A stretch of DNA of 64,000 nucleotides from Bacteroidota bacterium (GTDB taxonomy: Bacteria > Bacteroidota > Bacteroidia > JACPRZ01), in NCBI GenBank assembly GCA_016193485.1, contig JACPRZ010000028.1, positions 62,001 through 126,000 on the forward strand. The letters run 5' to 3'. Position 1 is the first letter of the stretch; the number at the start of each line of letters is the position of its first letter. The notes under the pieces are model-generated. The model worked only from the letters and a program-made list of their open reading frames with translations, searched no databases and was not told where the DNA came from. The position numbers and the translations under genes were made by a program. This document shows positions 8,428-16,226 of the stretch, piece after piece.

Positions 8428-8847
8428 TTACTCAATATACCCTAATAAGTGTCGAATCTCATTATCAGAAATATCGGTCTGTTCAGATTTATACTGACGG
8501 AATTTGATTTTGCAGGTATGCAAAATCAAATTCGTCAGTATATGCTGATCTGAATGATTTGCAAAATCATTCAGCATCAGTATATCATAAATTGTCAGCA
8601 TAAATACAGTGGTCTGAACAATATGCAGGTGGGTGATAACTCTTCCTCCCCCGGATTTACCTCTACCTTTTGACGATATTGCAAGGCGTATCTTAAAACA
8701 ATTTCTACCGAGTGCTACGCCCTGATAGGGATTCGCTTCAAGGGATTCCGATAATTCTTCAATTTCTTTGCGAAGGGAAGGATATTTTTTAATTAACCGT
8801 TTTATCTGCCTGTCAAATGGCGGGATGCTCAGAACCCTAAATTTCAT
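8428..8847 (-). CDS. RelE/ParE-like toxin with in-frame palindromic insertion
   Basis: A 139-aa protein. Residues 1-88 (FDRQIKRLIKKYP, GGGRVITHLHIV, VFMLTIYD) and 120-139 (KSEQTDISDNEIRHLLGY) read as a continuous RelE-superfamily mRNA interferase-type toxin of about 108 aa. Residues 89-119 do not belong to the fold: they are encoded by a 93-nt double palindrome at 8491-8583. Deleting exactly those 93 nt restores LTIYD-KSEQTD in frame. The gene overlaps the upstream putative antitoxin by 11 nt, as in toxin-antitoxin operons. Whether the inserted toxin is active is unknown; the insertion precedes the last helix, so it may be attenuated. Confidence 0.8.
   Translation of the reverse strand: MKFRVLSIPPFDRQIKRLIKKYPSLRKEIEELSESLEANPYQGVALGRNCFKIRLAISSKGRGKSGGGRVITHLHIVQTTVFMLTIYDILMLNDFANHSDQHILTNLILHTCKIKFRQYKSEQTDISDNEIRHLLGYIE
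8491..8583. repeat. tandem pair of ATACTGAYG palindromes inside toxin gene
   Basis: Two adjacent hairpins: 8491-8541 (arms ATACTGACGGAATTTGA...CAAATTCGTCAGTAT) and about 8541-8583 (arms ATACTGATGCTGAATGA on the minus strand). Outer arms match those of the element at 36590-36643, while inner arms differ. Total length of 93 nt equals 31 codons with no stop in the frame used. Confidence 0.88.
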
Positions 8848-9202
8848 TCAGTAACTCTTTTATGGGTTTTGCCTTTAATTTTCCTTTTTTAGCAAGGTTC
8901 ACATTGATGATTGCTTCCTTTATTTCTTCAATAAGTAATGCTTTTGCCCTGGAAATGGGTTTTGTTTTAACATAGGGAAAATTTTTCAAAAGTTCTAAAA
9001 TAAAATCTGCTTTGTTGTCTTTGACTTCTAATAATAAATTCATAAACGTATTATGGTGTTTTTTATCGTACAAATTTACATAAAAAAATAGTTCATGAAG
9101 AAAGGTATCCTTTACGGGGTCTTTATACCTTTGTAATTTTTCAATCACATCCGACACACCGGATGATGCAATTTCATGAAACCGGATTTCAGGATATTTC
9201 AA
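8837..9202 (-). CDS. putative antitoxin-position protein, unknown family
   Basis: A 121-aa protein of mixed helical character, with Lys-rich C-terminal third (KKGKLKAKPIKELLNEI). I do not recognise the family. It starts 5' of the RelE-like gene and overlaps its start by 11 nt on the same strand, so the two are almost certainly cotranscribed and it occupies the antitoxin position. There is no obvious HTH, AbrB or RHH motif. Antitoxin function is inferred from position only. Confidence 0.6.
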   Translation of the reverse strand: MKYPEIRFHEIASSGVSDVIEKLQRYKDPVKDTFLHELFFYVNLYDKKHHNTFMNLLLEVKDNKADFILELLKNFPYVKTKPISRAKALLIEEIKEAIINVNLAKKGKLKAKPIKELLNEI

Positions 9203-9291
9203 TCATTATGGCTTATATCAGCCCATTTTTTGCTGCATTTTAATAACCTGGCTGGAAAAGAATTATTTGACGGAAGGATTCCGGGAAAAAA

Positions 9292-11280
9292 ATGAACAAC
9301 TTCACTCTACTTTTAATTGCCATTCTCAATTTTCTCTTTTGTTTTAAACCGAATGATGTTTTCTCCCAGGACACCAGAAAAATTGATTCACTGTTGGAAG
9401 TTCTTGAAACCGGTGAGCCCGACTCAAACCGGGCGGCTGTATTAAACATAGTTGCAGCGGAATATGCCAATTACGATTATTCAAAAGCGATGGATTTCGG
9501 CAACCGGGCGCTTGAATTGGCCGAAAAGTTGAACATTAAGGAAGAAATCGGAACTGCGTGCAACAATATCGGCAGCATTAATATTTACCAGGGAAAATAT
9601 GCCGAAGCGCTTGATTATCTTATCCGCGCACTGCGGATATGGGAGGAAAGGAATGATAAAAAATCGATGGCTAAAACAATGAATAATATTGGAAATGTTT
9701 ACTATTACCTGCGGCAGTTTCCGGATGCAATCAAATGGTATCAGAAAAAACTTGATATCGAAAAGCAGACGGGTAACCACATGGGGATCGCCCAGGGTTT
9801 GTACAATATCGGGTTGATTTATATGGAACAGGAACAGGATTTTGATAAGGCGTTCATCAATTTTAACCTCTCACTGCAAATAATGGAACAAATCGGCAGC
9901 GCCCGTGAAATCGCCTACCTGCTTAATAGTTTGGGCAGTGTTAAGGAATCGCAGGAGAAGTTTGATGAATCGCTTGATTGGTACAATAAATCCCTGGAAA
10001 AATTCAGGGAAGCAAATGATAAAAAGGGAATTGCGGCTACGCTCGCTTCAATGGGTCTTGTTTATTTTAAATCAAACTCCTTCCCACAGGCAATTGAATA
10101 TCTTAACAATGGGCTGGCGACTGCTGATGAAATCGGAACCAGAGATATTTCCATGCAGGTTTACCAGGCATTGGGTGAAGTTTATTTCCGCCAGAAACAA
10201 TACAAAAAATCCATTGAGTATTACCAGAAATACACGCACCTGAAAGATTCACTGCTCAATGAAAAAAGTTCCCAGATGGTTGCAGAGATGCAAACCAAAT
10301 ACGAGACCGAAAAAAAAGATAAGGAACTGATCATTAAGAATGCCGAGATTACCCGCCAGCAATCCGAAAACCGGCAGAAGTCGCTTGAAAGAAATGCATT
10401 TATTATCGCCTTCTTTATGGTTGCCCTCCTTGCGTTCTTTATTTTCAGGGGGTACATGCAAAAAAGAAAGTCAAACCGGGTTCTTGCGGAGAAGAACAAA
10501 ATCATTGAAGAAAAAAATATTGAGATTACCGACAGCATTACCTATGCCAGGAGAATACAGCAGGCGGTATTACCGGTTAAATCGGAGATTGATAATGCCC
10601 TGTCAGAATATTTTATTCTGTTCAAACCCAAAGATATTGTCAGCGGTGATTTCTATTATTTTTCAAAAAATGATGCAAAGAATTACATTGCTGCGGCTGA
10701 TTGCACAGGGCATGGAGTACCAGGCGCCTTTATGTGCATGATAGGTTCAGAAAAGTTGAAAGAAGCGGTACGGGAAAAGGAAAATCCCGGAGATATTTTA
10801 TCATTCCTGAATAAAGGAATCAAAAGTTCCCTGAGACAAAGCGGGAGTCAGGATTCCACCAGGGATGGAATGGATATTGCGCTTGTGCGTATTGTAGAGA
10901 CACAGTGCACTGTGTCTCTACAATACGCAGGAGCAAACCGTCCTCTCTGGATTATCCGGAAAAACAAACCGGAAATAGAGGAAATAAGGCCAACAAAAAA
11001 AGCCATCGGTGGATTTACCGAAGACGACCAGGTTTTTGAAACCCATGAAGTATTACTCGTGCAGGGAGACACTTTCTACATTTTCTCTGACGGATATGTT
11101 GACCAGGATGGCGGAAAAGCAGGGAAAAAACTCATGACAAAACATTTTAGGCAACTGCTCCTGGAAATCCAGGATAAAACCATGCCGGAACAGGAAAAAT
11201 TCCTTGATGATTACTTTGAAAACTGGCGCGGTGGTAAAACCCAATTGGATGATATTCTCGTGATTGGAGTGAGAATTTAA
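9292..11280 (+). CDS. TPR-repeat SpoIIE-type PP2C phosphatase
   Basis: A 662-aa signalling protein: signal peptide (1-25), about six TPR repeats (roughly 45-320, e.g. ACNNIGSINIYQGKYAEALDY), a transmembrane helix (about 363-383), a coiled coil (EKNKIIEEKNIEITDSI) and a SpoIIE serine phosphatase domain (about 420-662; SGDFYYF, DCTGHGVPGAF, GMDIALVRI, SDGYVDQDGG). The linker and phosphatase are paralogous to the protein at 2415-5870, so two different sensor modules feed the same output type. Residues about 532-546, a loop before LQYAGANRPLW, are encoded by a perfect 44-bp palindrome (10886-10929). Confidence 0.9.
   Translation: MNNFTLLLIAILNFLFCFKPNDVFSQDTRKIDSLLEVLETGEPDSNRAAVLNIVAAEYANYDYSKAMDFGNRALELAEKLNIKEEIGTACNNIGSINIYQGKYAEALDYLIRALRIWEERNDKKSMAKTMNNIGNVYYYLRQFPDAIKWYQKKLDIEKQTGNHMGIAQGLYNIGLIYMEQEQDFDKAFINFNLSLQIMEQIGSAREIAYLLNSLGSVKESQEKFDESLDWYNKSLEKFREANDKKGIAATLASMGLVYFKSNSFPQAIEYLNNGLATADEIGTRDISMQVYQALGEVYFRQKQYKKSIEYYQKYTHLKDSLLNEKSSQMVAEMQTKYETEKKDKELIIKNAEITRQQSENRQKSLERNAFIIAFFMVALLAFFIFRGYMQKRKSNRVLAEKNKIIEEKNIEITDSITYARRIQQAVLPVKSEIDNALSEYFILFKPKDIVSGDFYYFSKNDAKNYIAAADCTGHGVPGAFMCMIGSEKLKEAVREKENPGDILSFLNKGIKSSLRQSGSQDSTRDGMDIALVRIVETQCTVSLQYAGANRPLWIIRKNKPEIEEIRPTKKAIGGFTEDDQVFETHEVLLVQGDTFYIFSDGYVDQDGGKAGKKLMTKHFRQLLLEIQDKTMPEQEKFLDDYFENWRGGKTQLDDILVIGVRI
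10886..10929. repeat. perfect 44-bp TGTAGAGAC palindrome inside phosphatase gene
   Basis: Every base from 10886 to 10929 pairs with its mirror position, with no spacer. The core arm TGTAGAGAC/GTCTCTACA is shared with the 40-bp palindrome at 14845-14884, while inner and outer arms differ between the two. The frame stays open through it (IVETQCTVSL). Confidence 0.9.
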
Positions 11281-11291
11281 TCACTTTTTAT

Positions 11292-12200
11292 TCACGCACT
11301 CCCAACCTCCGCATCCCTGTTCACTTTCTTCACCAGCCCCTGCAGTACCTTACCGGGTCCCACTTCAATAAATGTTTTCGCTCCGTCACGAATCATATTT
11401 TCAACCGTTTGCGTCCACCGGACGGGTGAAGTTAATTGCGCTATCAGGTTCTTTTTAATTTCATCAGGATCAAAAACCGGTGCTGCGTTTACATTCTGGT
11501 AAACAGGGCAGACAGGTTTACTGAAACGGGCAGCGGTGATTGCTTCCGCCAGTTCGGCACGTGCCGGTTCCATCAGCGGGGAATGAAACGCCCCCCCCAC
11601 CGGTAAAAGTATCGCACGCTTTGCGCCTGCAGTTTTTAACTTTTCGCAGGCGAGGTCAACACCTTTTACTGAACCCGAAATAACAAGTTGTCCCGGACAA
11701 TTGTAGTTTGCAGTGACAACAATCTCGTCTGTAATTGAAGAGCATATTTCTTCCACTCTTTTATCATCCATTCCCAGCACTGCCGCCATTGTGGAGGGTT
11801 GCGCTTCACATGCCTTCTGCATCGCAAGCGCACGCTTCAATACAAGGTTAAGAGCGTCCTCAAAAGTCAGTGATTTATTTGCGACAAGAGCGGAAAATTC
11901 TCCGAGAGAATGACCGGCAACCATATCGGGGGCCCCACCCCCCATCCCCCTCCTCATTAGGGAGGGGGAGTTTTTTATTTCCTCGGCTAATATTACCGAA
12001 TGCAGAAAAATTGCCGGCTGGGTGATTTTTGTCTGCTTCAGGTCTGCTTCCGATCCGGAAAACATCGTATCTGTAATCCTGAAACCGAGAATTTCATTTG
12101 CCCGTTCAAATAATTCCTTTGCTGCCGCAGAGTTCTCATAGAGTTCTTTACCCATACCGGGAAACTGTGAACCCTGACCAGGGAAAAGGTATGCTATCAT
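11292..12200 (-). CDS. fabD: malonyl-CoA:acyl-carrier-protein transacylase
   Basis: Transfers malonyl from CoA to ACP to supply fatty acid elongation. It is 302 aa. FPGQGSQFPGMGKEL (6-20) and the nucleophile motif GHSLGEFSALV with Ser at about 98 are present, as are QKACEAQPSTMAAVLG and GGAFHSPLM with the catalytic His at about 205. Just before PDMVAGHS lies an atypical NSPSLMRRGMGGGA stretch (about 77-90) in place of the usual short linker. It is encoded by a G/C-rich palindromic element (11929-11974). The insertion sits one strand upstream of the nucleophile elbow, so the active site motif is unaffected. The upstream leader contains a possible pseudoknot. Confidence 0.95.
   Translation of the reverse strand: MIAYLFPGQGSQFPGMGKELYENSAAAKELFERANEILGFRITDTMFSGSEADLKQTKITQPAIFLHSVILAEEIKNSPSLMRRGMGGGAPDMVAGHSLGEFSALVANKSLTFEDALNLVLKRALAMQKACEAQPSTMAAVLGMDDKRVEEICSSITDEIVVTANYNCPGQLVISGSVKGVDLACEKLKTAGAKRAILLPVGGAFHSPLMEPARAELAEAITAARFSKPVCPVYQNVNAAPVFDPDEIKKNLIAQLTSPVRWTQTVENMIRDGAKTFIEVGPGKVLQGLVKKVNRDAEVGSA
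11929..11974. repeat. CTCCCCCTCCCT...AGGGAGGGGG-type element inside fabD
   Basis: Read on the minus strand, AACTCCCCCTCCCTAATGAG runs into GGAGGGGGATGGGGGG. This layout (AACTCC, hairpin, then a G-rich tail) resembles the intergenic element at 32173-32212 and part of 19064-19112, though not at the level of near-identity. It replaces the ordinary FabD linker in frame. Confidence 0.65.
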
Positions 12201-12202
12201 AC

Positions 12203-12320
12203 GTTACGAATTATATTACGAACCTGCCTGCCGGTCCGATGACTCTGACGAGTATCGGACTCCGTCAGAGCAAGCAGGTGTTATGAATAATTCAAATGTA
12301 CTGATTCGTTAATTCGTAAT
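12203..12320. repeat. composite intergenic repeat with pseudoknot topology
   Basis: Outer arms are ACGAATTA-type (about 12205-12221 and 12303-12320). Inside, CCTGCCTGCC opens a segment with two interleaved stems: GTCCGAT 12234-12240 with ATCGGAC 12254-12260, and CTCTGACG 12243-12250 with CGTCAGAG 12263-12270. The order L1-L2-R1-R2 is an H-type pseudoknot layout on either strand. On the minus strand it forms the leader between dctM and fabD. Confidence 0.6.
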
Positions 12321-12325
12321 TAAAA

Positions 12326-13600
12326 TTATTCAAGAAAATTTGTCAGAAATAAAGAAATATCGGGTAAAAAAGCAACTGCAACCAATGTTACCAAAAGGCA
12401 AATCATGAACGGCAGTGTCCATACAATAACTTTTGAAAAAGGTTTATTGAACAAACTGCATGAAACAAACAAGTTGATACCGACCGGGGGGGTGAGATAA
12501 CCGATTTCAAGGGCAAGGATGAAGATAATTCCCAGGTGTATCATATCTACCTCATACAAGCGGGCGGTGGGAAGGAGAAGCGGAGCGCAAATGAGTATGG
12601 CTGAAATAATATCCATGAACAATCCCACAATAAGCAGTATCAGGATGGTAATAAGAATGAAAACCGTCTGGGAGTTGATTATCTTTTCAAGAAATTCTAC
12701 AAGCATGAAAGGTACATCCTGAAGTGTGAGGAAATTGTTGAAGACAGTTGCCATGGCGATGATAATGAATATGGTTCCGAGTATGATAACCGATTCATGT
12801 ATCATATCAATAAGTTCATTCAGTTTAAGTTGCCTGTATAAAAACATTTCAATTATGATGGCGTAAACGGCAGCAACGGATGCCGCTTCGGTAACCGTGT
12901 AAATCCCGCTGTAAATACCTCCGAGAACGATCAGCGGCATTATGAGAGCGGGAATGCTTTTTCTAAGGGATACAAAAAGTTCTCTTCGTGAAAAGGGCTG
13001 TGTATCGAGGTTGTGCCGCACTCCGTAATAGAGGGAAAGAATAATCAGCAATATCCCCGCTACAATCCCGGGAATTATTCCTGCAATGAAAAGTTTGTTC
13101 ACGTCAGCACCGGTAGCAATGCTGAAAACGATCATCGGGATGCTTGGGGGTATGAGTATCCCGAGCGAACCGGCAGTGGTAAGCACGCCAACGGAAATTT
13201 TATCGGGGTAATTGTGTTTCAGCAGTGCCGGATAGAGGATAGAACCTATGGCGACAAGAGTCACCGGTGATGAGCCCGAAATTGCGGCAAAAAACATGCA
13301 GGCAAGTACCCCGGCAATGGCAAGGCCTCCTTTCATCCATCCGAATGAAGCAAGTGCGAGATCTATGAGCCGTTTTGCAATTTCACCCCGCGCCATCACC
13401 GCGCCCGCAAAAATGTAGAGCGGAATTGCCAGTAACGCGGGTTTGTTTATCGTGTCAAAAATGGTTTTTATCACCGAAAACATCGGAATATCCAGGTAAA
13501 GGTAAAAGAGCAGGAGCGATAATCCGCCAATGACCATGAAAAGTTCCGAACCCAGCAGGATGAGTACGATTAAAAGAAGGAAAACAAGAAAAAGTTCCAT
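12326..13600 (-). CDS. dctM: TRAP transporter large permease DctM
   Basis: A 424-aa polytopic membrane protein of the DctM family. This is the large subunit of tripartite ATP-independent periplasmic transporters, which use ion gradients to import organic acids such as C4-dicarboxylates or sialic acid. About a dozen hydrophobic helices are visible. Family motifs include GSSPVTLVAIGSILYPALL, TTAGSLGILIPPSIPMI and the C-terminal LEIGYLTPPVGINLFV. No DctP (binding protein) or DctQ (small subunit) gene lies in the window, which is unusual. It is 125 nt upstream of fabD on the same strand. The substrate cannot be assigned. Confidence 0.9.
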   Translation of the reverse strand: MELFLVFLLLIVLILLGSELFMVIGGLSLLLFYLYLDIPMFSVIKTIFDTINKPALLAIPLYIFAGAVMARGEIAKRLIDLALASFGWMKGGLAIAGVLACMFFAAISGSSPVTLVAIGSILYPALLKHNYPDKISVGVLTTAGSLGILIPPSIPMIVFSIATGADVNKLFIAGIIPGIVAGILLIILSLYYGVRHNLDTQPFSRRELFVSLRKSIPALIMPLIVLGGIYSGIYTVTEAASVAAVYAIIIEMFLYRQLKLNELIDMIHESVIILGTIFIIIAMATVFNNFLTLQDVPFMLVEFLEKIINSQTVFILITILILLIVGLFMDIISAILICAPLLLPTARLYEVDMIHLGIIFILALEIGYLTPPVGINLFVSCSLFNKPFSKVIVWTLPFMICLLVTLVAVAFLPDISLFLTNFLE

Positions 13601-13642
13601 GATGAGGAATAATTAATCACCTGCGAAGATATGATTTTTCAA

Positions 13643-13650
13643 TACCTTTG
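13643..13650 (+). promoter_or_regulatory. TAnnTTTG -7 box just upstream of wecB
   Basis: TACCTTTG ends 4 nt before the ATG at 13655. If used, transcription would begin at or next to the start codon, giving a leaderless mRNA. No clear -33 element was seen. Confidence 0.4.
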
Positions 13651-13654
13651 AGGC

Positions 13655-14800
13655 ATGCTGAAAATTCTTACGGTCATAGGCGCCCGGCCACAGATTATCA
13701 AAGCGGCAGCAATAAGCAGGGCGATTTCAAACCACTTTAATAAAACCGTGAATGAAATTATCCTGCATACCGGCCAGCACTATGATGAAAATATGTCGGA
13801 TGTTTTTTTTAAGGAAATGGGTGTTCCTCAACCGGCTTATAATCTCAATATCGGTTCCGGGATGCACGGGAAGCAAACTGCTCAGATGATATCCGGTATC
13901 GAAGAAATCATCGTTAAAGAAAAACCTTCCTGCATCGTAATTTACGGTGACACAAATTCCACTCTTGCCGGTGCCCTGGCAGGTTCAAAATTACACATCC
14001 CGGTCGTTCATATTGAAGCCGGTATGCGCTCTTTCAATAAACAGATGCCCGAAGAGATAAACCGGGTTCTTGCCGACCACGTTTCCACCCTGCTTTTTAC
14101 CTCTACGAAAACCGGGTGGCAAAACCTCATGAAAGAAGGGTTCAAAAGCGATAATACACCCCCCTGGTCAGTAAGCAACCCTAACGTTTTCCTTTGCGGT
14201 GACATTATGTTTGACAACAGTTTGTACTTTGCTGACCTGGCGGTGAAAAAAGAAAGTTTTCTGAAAAAAAACCGCCTTGAACCCCGGAAGTACATACTGG
14301 TCACCATCCACCGTGATTTCAACACCGATGATCCGATACGGCTGAATAATTTATTCAGCGCTTTTGATGAGATTTCCTCCTCTGAAAATATCGTTTTTGC
14401 AATACCGCTCCATCCCAGGACAAAAAAACTGTTGCCGGTAAATCTCATGCCCGGTTTGTTCAAAAAAGTGAGTCGCTGTGAAAATATCCGGTTTTTACCC
14501 CCCGCCTCTTACCTTGAAATGATTGCTCTTGAAAAAAACTCCCGGATGATCATGACTGATTCCGGTGGAGTTCAGAAAGAGGCATTTTTCTTTAAAAAGC
14601 CGTGTATTACACTGCGTCCTGAAACCGAGTGGGTGGAACTAGTGGAAAACGGGAATAATATAATTGCAGATGATGACATTGAAAAAATTGCCGGGGCATT
14701 CCGCTATTTTTCCGGTGGTCCGGTAATTACTTATCCCCCATTCTATGGAAACGGCAAGACCGCAGAATTTATAATCGAAGAAGTGATAAAAAATCTGTGA
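13655..14800 (+). CDS. wecB: UDP-N-acetylglucosamine 2-epimerase (non-hydrolysing)
   Basis: Interconverts UDP-GlcNAc and UDP-ManNAc for surface polysaccharide synthesis. It is 381 aa, normal length. Motifs are GARPQIIKAAAISRAI (8-23), HTGQHYDENMSDVFF (about 39-53), VYGDTNSTLAGALAG and HIEAGMRSF (about 105-130). Then come EEINRVLADH, TIHRDFN (family HRREN variant), HPRTKK and MTDSGGVQKEAFFFKKPCITLR-type UDP-binding residues. It works in the same pathway class as the WecA-type transferase at 29359-30504. It converges on the next gene across a 40-bp palindrome. Confidence 0.93.
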   Translation: MLKILTVIGARPQIIKAAAISRAISNHFNKTVNEIILHTGQHYDENMSDVFFKEMGVPQPAYNLNIGSGMHGKQTAQMISGIEEIIVKEKPSCIVIYGDTNSTLAGALAGSKLHIPVVHIEAGMRSFNKQMPEEINRVLADHVSTLLFTSTKTGWQNLMKEGFKSDNTPPWSVSNPNVFLCGDIMFDNSLYFADLAVKKESFLKKNRLEPRKYILVTIHRDFNTDDPIRLNNLFSAFDEISSSENIVFAIPLHPRTKKLLPVNLMPGLFKKVSRCENIRFLPPASYLEMIALEKNSRMIMTDSGGVQKEAFFFKKPCITLRPETEWVELVENGNNIIADDDIEKIAGAFRYFSGGPVITYPPFYGNGKTAEFIIEEVIKNL

Positions 14801-14844
14801 CAGCAATTTTCTTTATTTTATGAATATCTGTTTAAGAAAAGAAG

Positions 14845-14884
14845 AGGTATGTAGAGACGAGGCATGCCTCGTCTCTACATACCT
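14845..14884. repeat. perfect 40-bp TGTAGAGAC palindrome
   Basis: AGGTATGTAGAGACGAGGCA followed directly by its reverse complement. It lies between two convergent genes. It shares the TGTAGAGAC core arm with the palindrome inside the phosphatase gene (10886-10929). It might also act as a bidirectional terminator, but no T-run follows. Confidence 0.9.
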
Positions 14885-14892
14885 GATAAGCA

Positions 14893-15642
14893 TTAGGCAG
14901 ACAAATTCATGTTTTTTGGGTAATTACTATTCTTTTCTTCACCATCACGGCTGTTCCCGCTGAAGTATTCCTGCATGGTTTCCTCAAGTTTCCCGTTTAA
15001 CTGAACGTCAACTGCCGGCAATCTCTCTTTACATGGTTCACCGGTTGTGTTATTCCCATAAAAATTTAATGTCCGGTAGGTAAGTATCGCTTTATTCAAC
15101 GCAAGGAGCAGCGTTTCAAAATCATTATCATCAAGGTTAATTCCGAAGTTCACTTTCTGCGTGGGATTGGAAAGACGTATGATACCCTTTTCACTCAGCG
15201 TCTTCCAGTTCCATTTATCGGAATAATTTACACCAAGGACGGTTTGTTCATCCAGTTCAACGTTGGATAGCATGGTGGAATACTTTGGCGCAAATCGTTT
15301 TACAATAACCTTGTTTTCATTGATTTCAACATATTCGGAACCGAAAAATGACCATGACCAGTTCCTGAAAGAATATAAAATAAAGAAGGGTGAGAGAACC
15401 AGGAAGGCCAGAGAAATATAATAGGATACCGGAAGAACAAATAATGAATAGATGCCGAAAGCAACGGCAAGAATTCCCGCTAAAATCAACATTGTTGCGG
15501 TGAATTTCCTTTTCAGTGTCGCTTTATAGCGGATATGAAAAATGTATCCGTTAACTGTTCGCCTTACCTGTAAACGGCTAACTCCATTAACCCGGTTGAA
15601 AAACATTAATAAGATGGATTGCTTAAAAAAACGTGACAGCAA
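14893..15642 (-). CDS. conserved-type two-TM membrane protein, unknown function
   Basis: A 249-aa protein. Two adjacent hydrophobic helices (about 49-69 and 73-92) are followed by a soluble region with a PH-like pattern (YVEINENKVIVKRFAPKYSTMLSNVEL) and a hydrophilic C-terminus. I do not recognise a named family. The N-terminal RVNGVSRLQVRRTVNGY is encoded by an imperfect inverted repeat (GTTAGCCGTTTAC / GTTAACTGTTCGCC motifs, about 15550-15600). The true start may therefore be downstream, or the gene may carry another element insertion. It is convergent with wecB. Confidence 0.6.
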   Translation of the reverse strand: MLSRFFKQSILLMFFNRVNGVSRLQVRRTVNGYIFHIRYKATLKRKFTATMLILAGILAVAFGIYSLFVLPVSYYISLAFLVLSPFFILYSFRNWSWSFFGSEYVEINENKVIVKRFAPKYSTMLSNVELDEQTVLGVNYSDKWNWKTLSEKGIIRLSNPTQKVNFGINLDDNDFETLLLALNKAILTYRTLNFYGNNTTGEPCKERLPAVDVQLNGKLEETMQEYFSGNSRDGEEKNSNYPKNMNLSA

Positions 15643-15724
15643 AATTAAAATCAGGCAGCGAAATAAAAACCCTAACTGTGGAAAGTTATTAACAATGTGT
15701 GTTTATTGTGTTAACAGAAGTGAT

Positions 15725-15818
15725 TACTGGATGCTGGATACTGGATACTGGTTGCTTTATTCAATGGGCTTTGGGTTTGGGACTTGGAATTTAGGACTTG
15801 GGACTTGGGACTTGAGGA
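15725..15818. repeat. short tandem repeats (TGGATACTGG, GGGACTTGG)
   Basis: Units TGGATRCTGGATACTGG and then GGGACTTGG repeat several times in the 15643-15818 gap. GGGACTTGGGACTT also occurs at about 34163-34185. No gene is seen in the gap. Confidence 0.55.
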
Positions 15819-16133
15819 TTACGCCTGTGCCGGGGGTCCTCCGAAATTCAGTGGTATTGCAGGCGCCTCCGTTTCTTTAATTGTACCATGCAATCCTTCG
15901 TATTTGGAAATATTATCACGCAATGCGAAAAGCAACCGCTTTGCATGCTGTGGAGTCAGAAGTATCCTTGATTTTACCTTTGCCTTAGGAACACCGGGTA
16001 ATAACCGGATAAAATCGATAATAAACTCGGCATTGGAATGCGAAATTAACGCGAGATTGGAATAAATCCCGTCCGCGACTTCTTCGCTGATCTCAATATT
16101 GATTTTTTGCTCGGTAACTTTTTCGTTGGACAT
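15819..16133 (-). CDS. DUF3467 domain protein
   Basis: A 104-aa protein matching the DUF3467 pattern: an N-terminal INIEISEEVADGIYSNLALI, NAEFIIDFIRLLPG, then KSRILLTPQHAKRLLFALRDNISKYE. The family is small, common in Bacteroidota and of unknown function. The size is typical. It is monocistronic, divergent from the next gene. The last residues (FGGPPAQA) abut the repeat-rich stretch at 15725-15818. Confidence 0.85.
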   Translation of the reverse strand: MSNEKVTEQKINIEISEEVADGIYSNLALISHSNAEFIIDFIRLLPGVPKAKVKSRILLTPQHAKRLLFALRDNISKYEGLHGTIKETEAPAIPLNFGGPPAQA

Positions 16134-16199
16134 GCTGTTTGTTGTTTCGGCAAAATTAACTTAAAATTTTATTGCCTGACCGGCAACTGTAAAAATTAT

Positions 16200-16207
16200 T
16201 AGTTTTG
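16200..16207 (+). promoter_or_regulatory. TAnnTTTG -7 box upstream of 16227 gene
   Basis: TAGTTTTG, 19 nt before the ATG at 16227, matches the -7 consensus. No well-spaced -33 TTG was found. Confidence 0.35.
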
Positions 16208-16226
16208 CCTTTCATTAAATATTTTT

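Noticed and set aside
14845-14884. Simple intrinsic terminator
   Set aside because: It is a perfect palindrome with no T-run on either side and has a sister inside a gene, so it is better read as a dispersed element; a termination role remains possible.
15550-15600. In-frame element at the N-terminus of the 14893-15642 membrane protein
   Set aside because: The symmetry is imperfect, and the true start codon is uncertain, so an insertion cannot be claimed.
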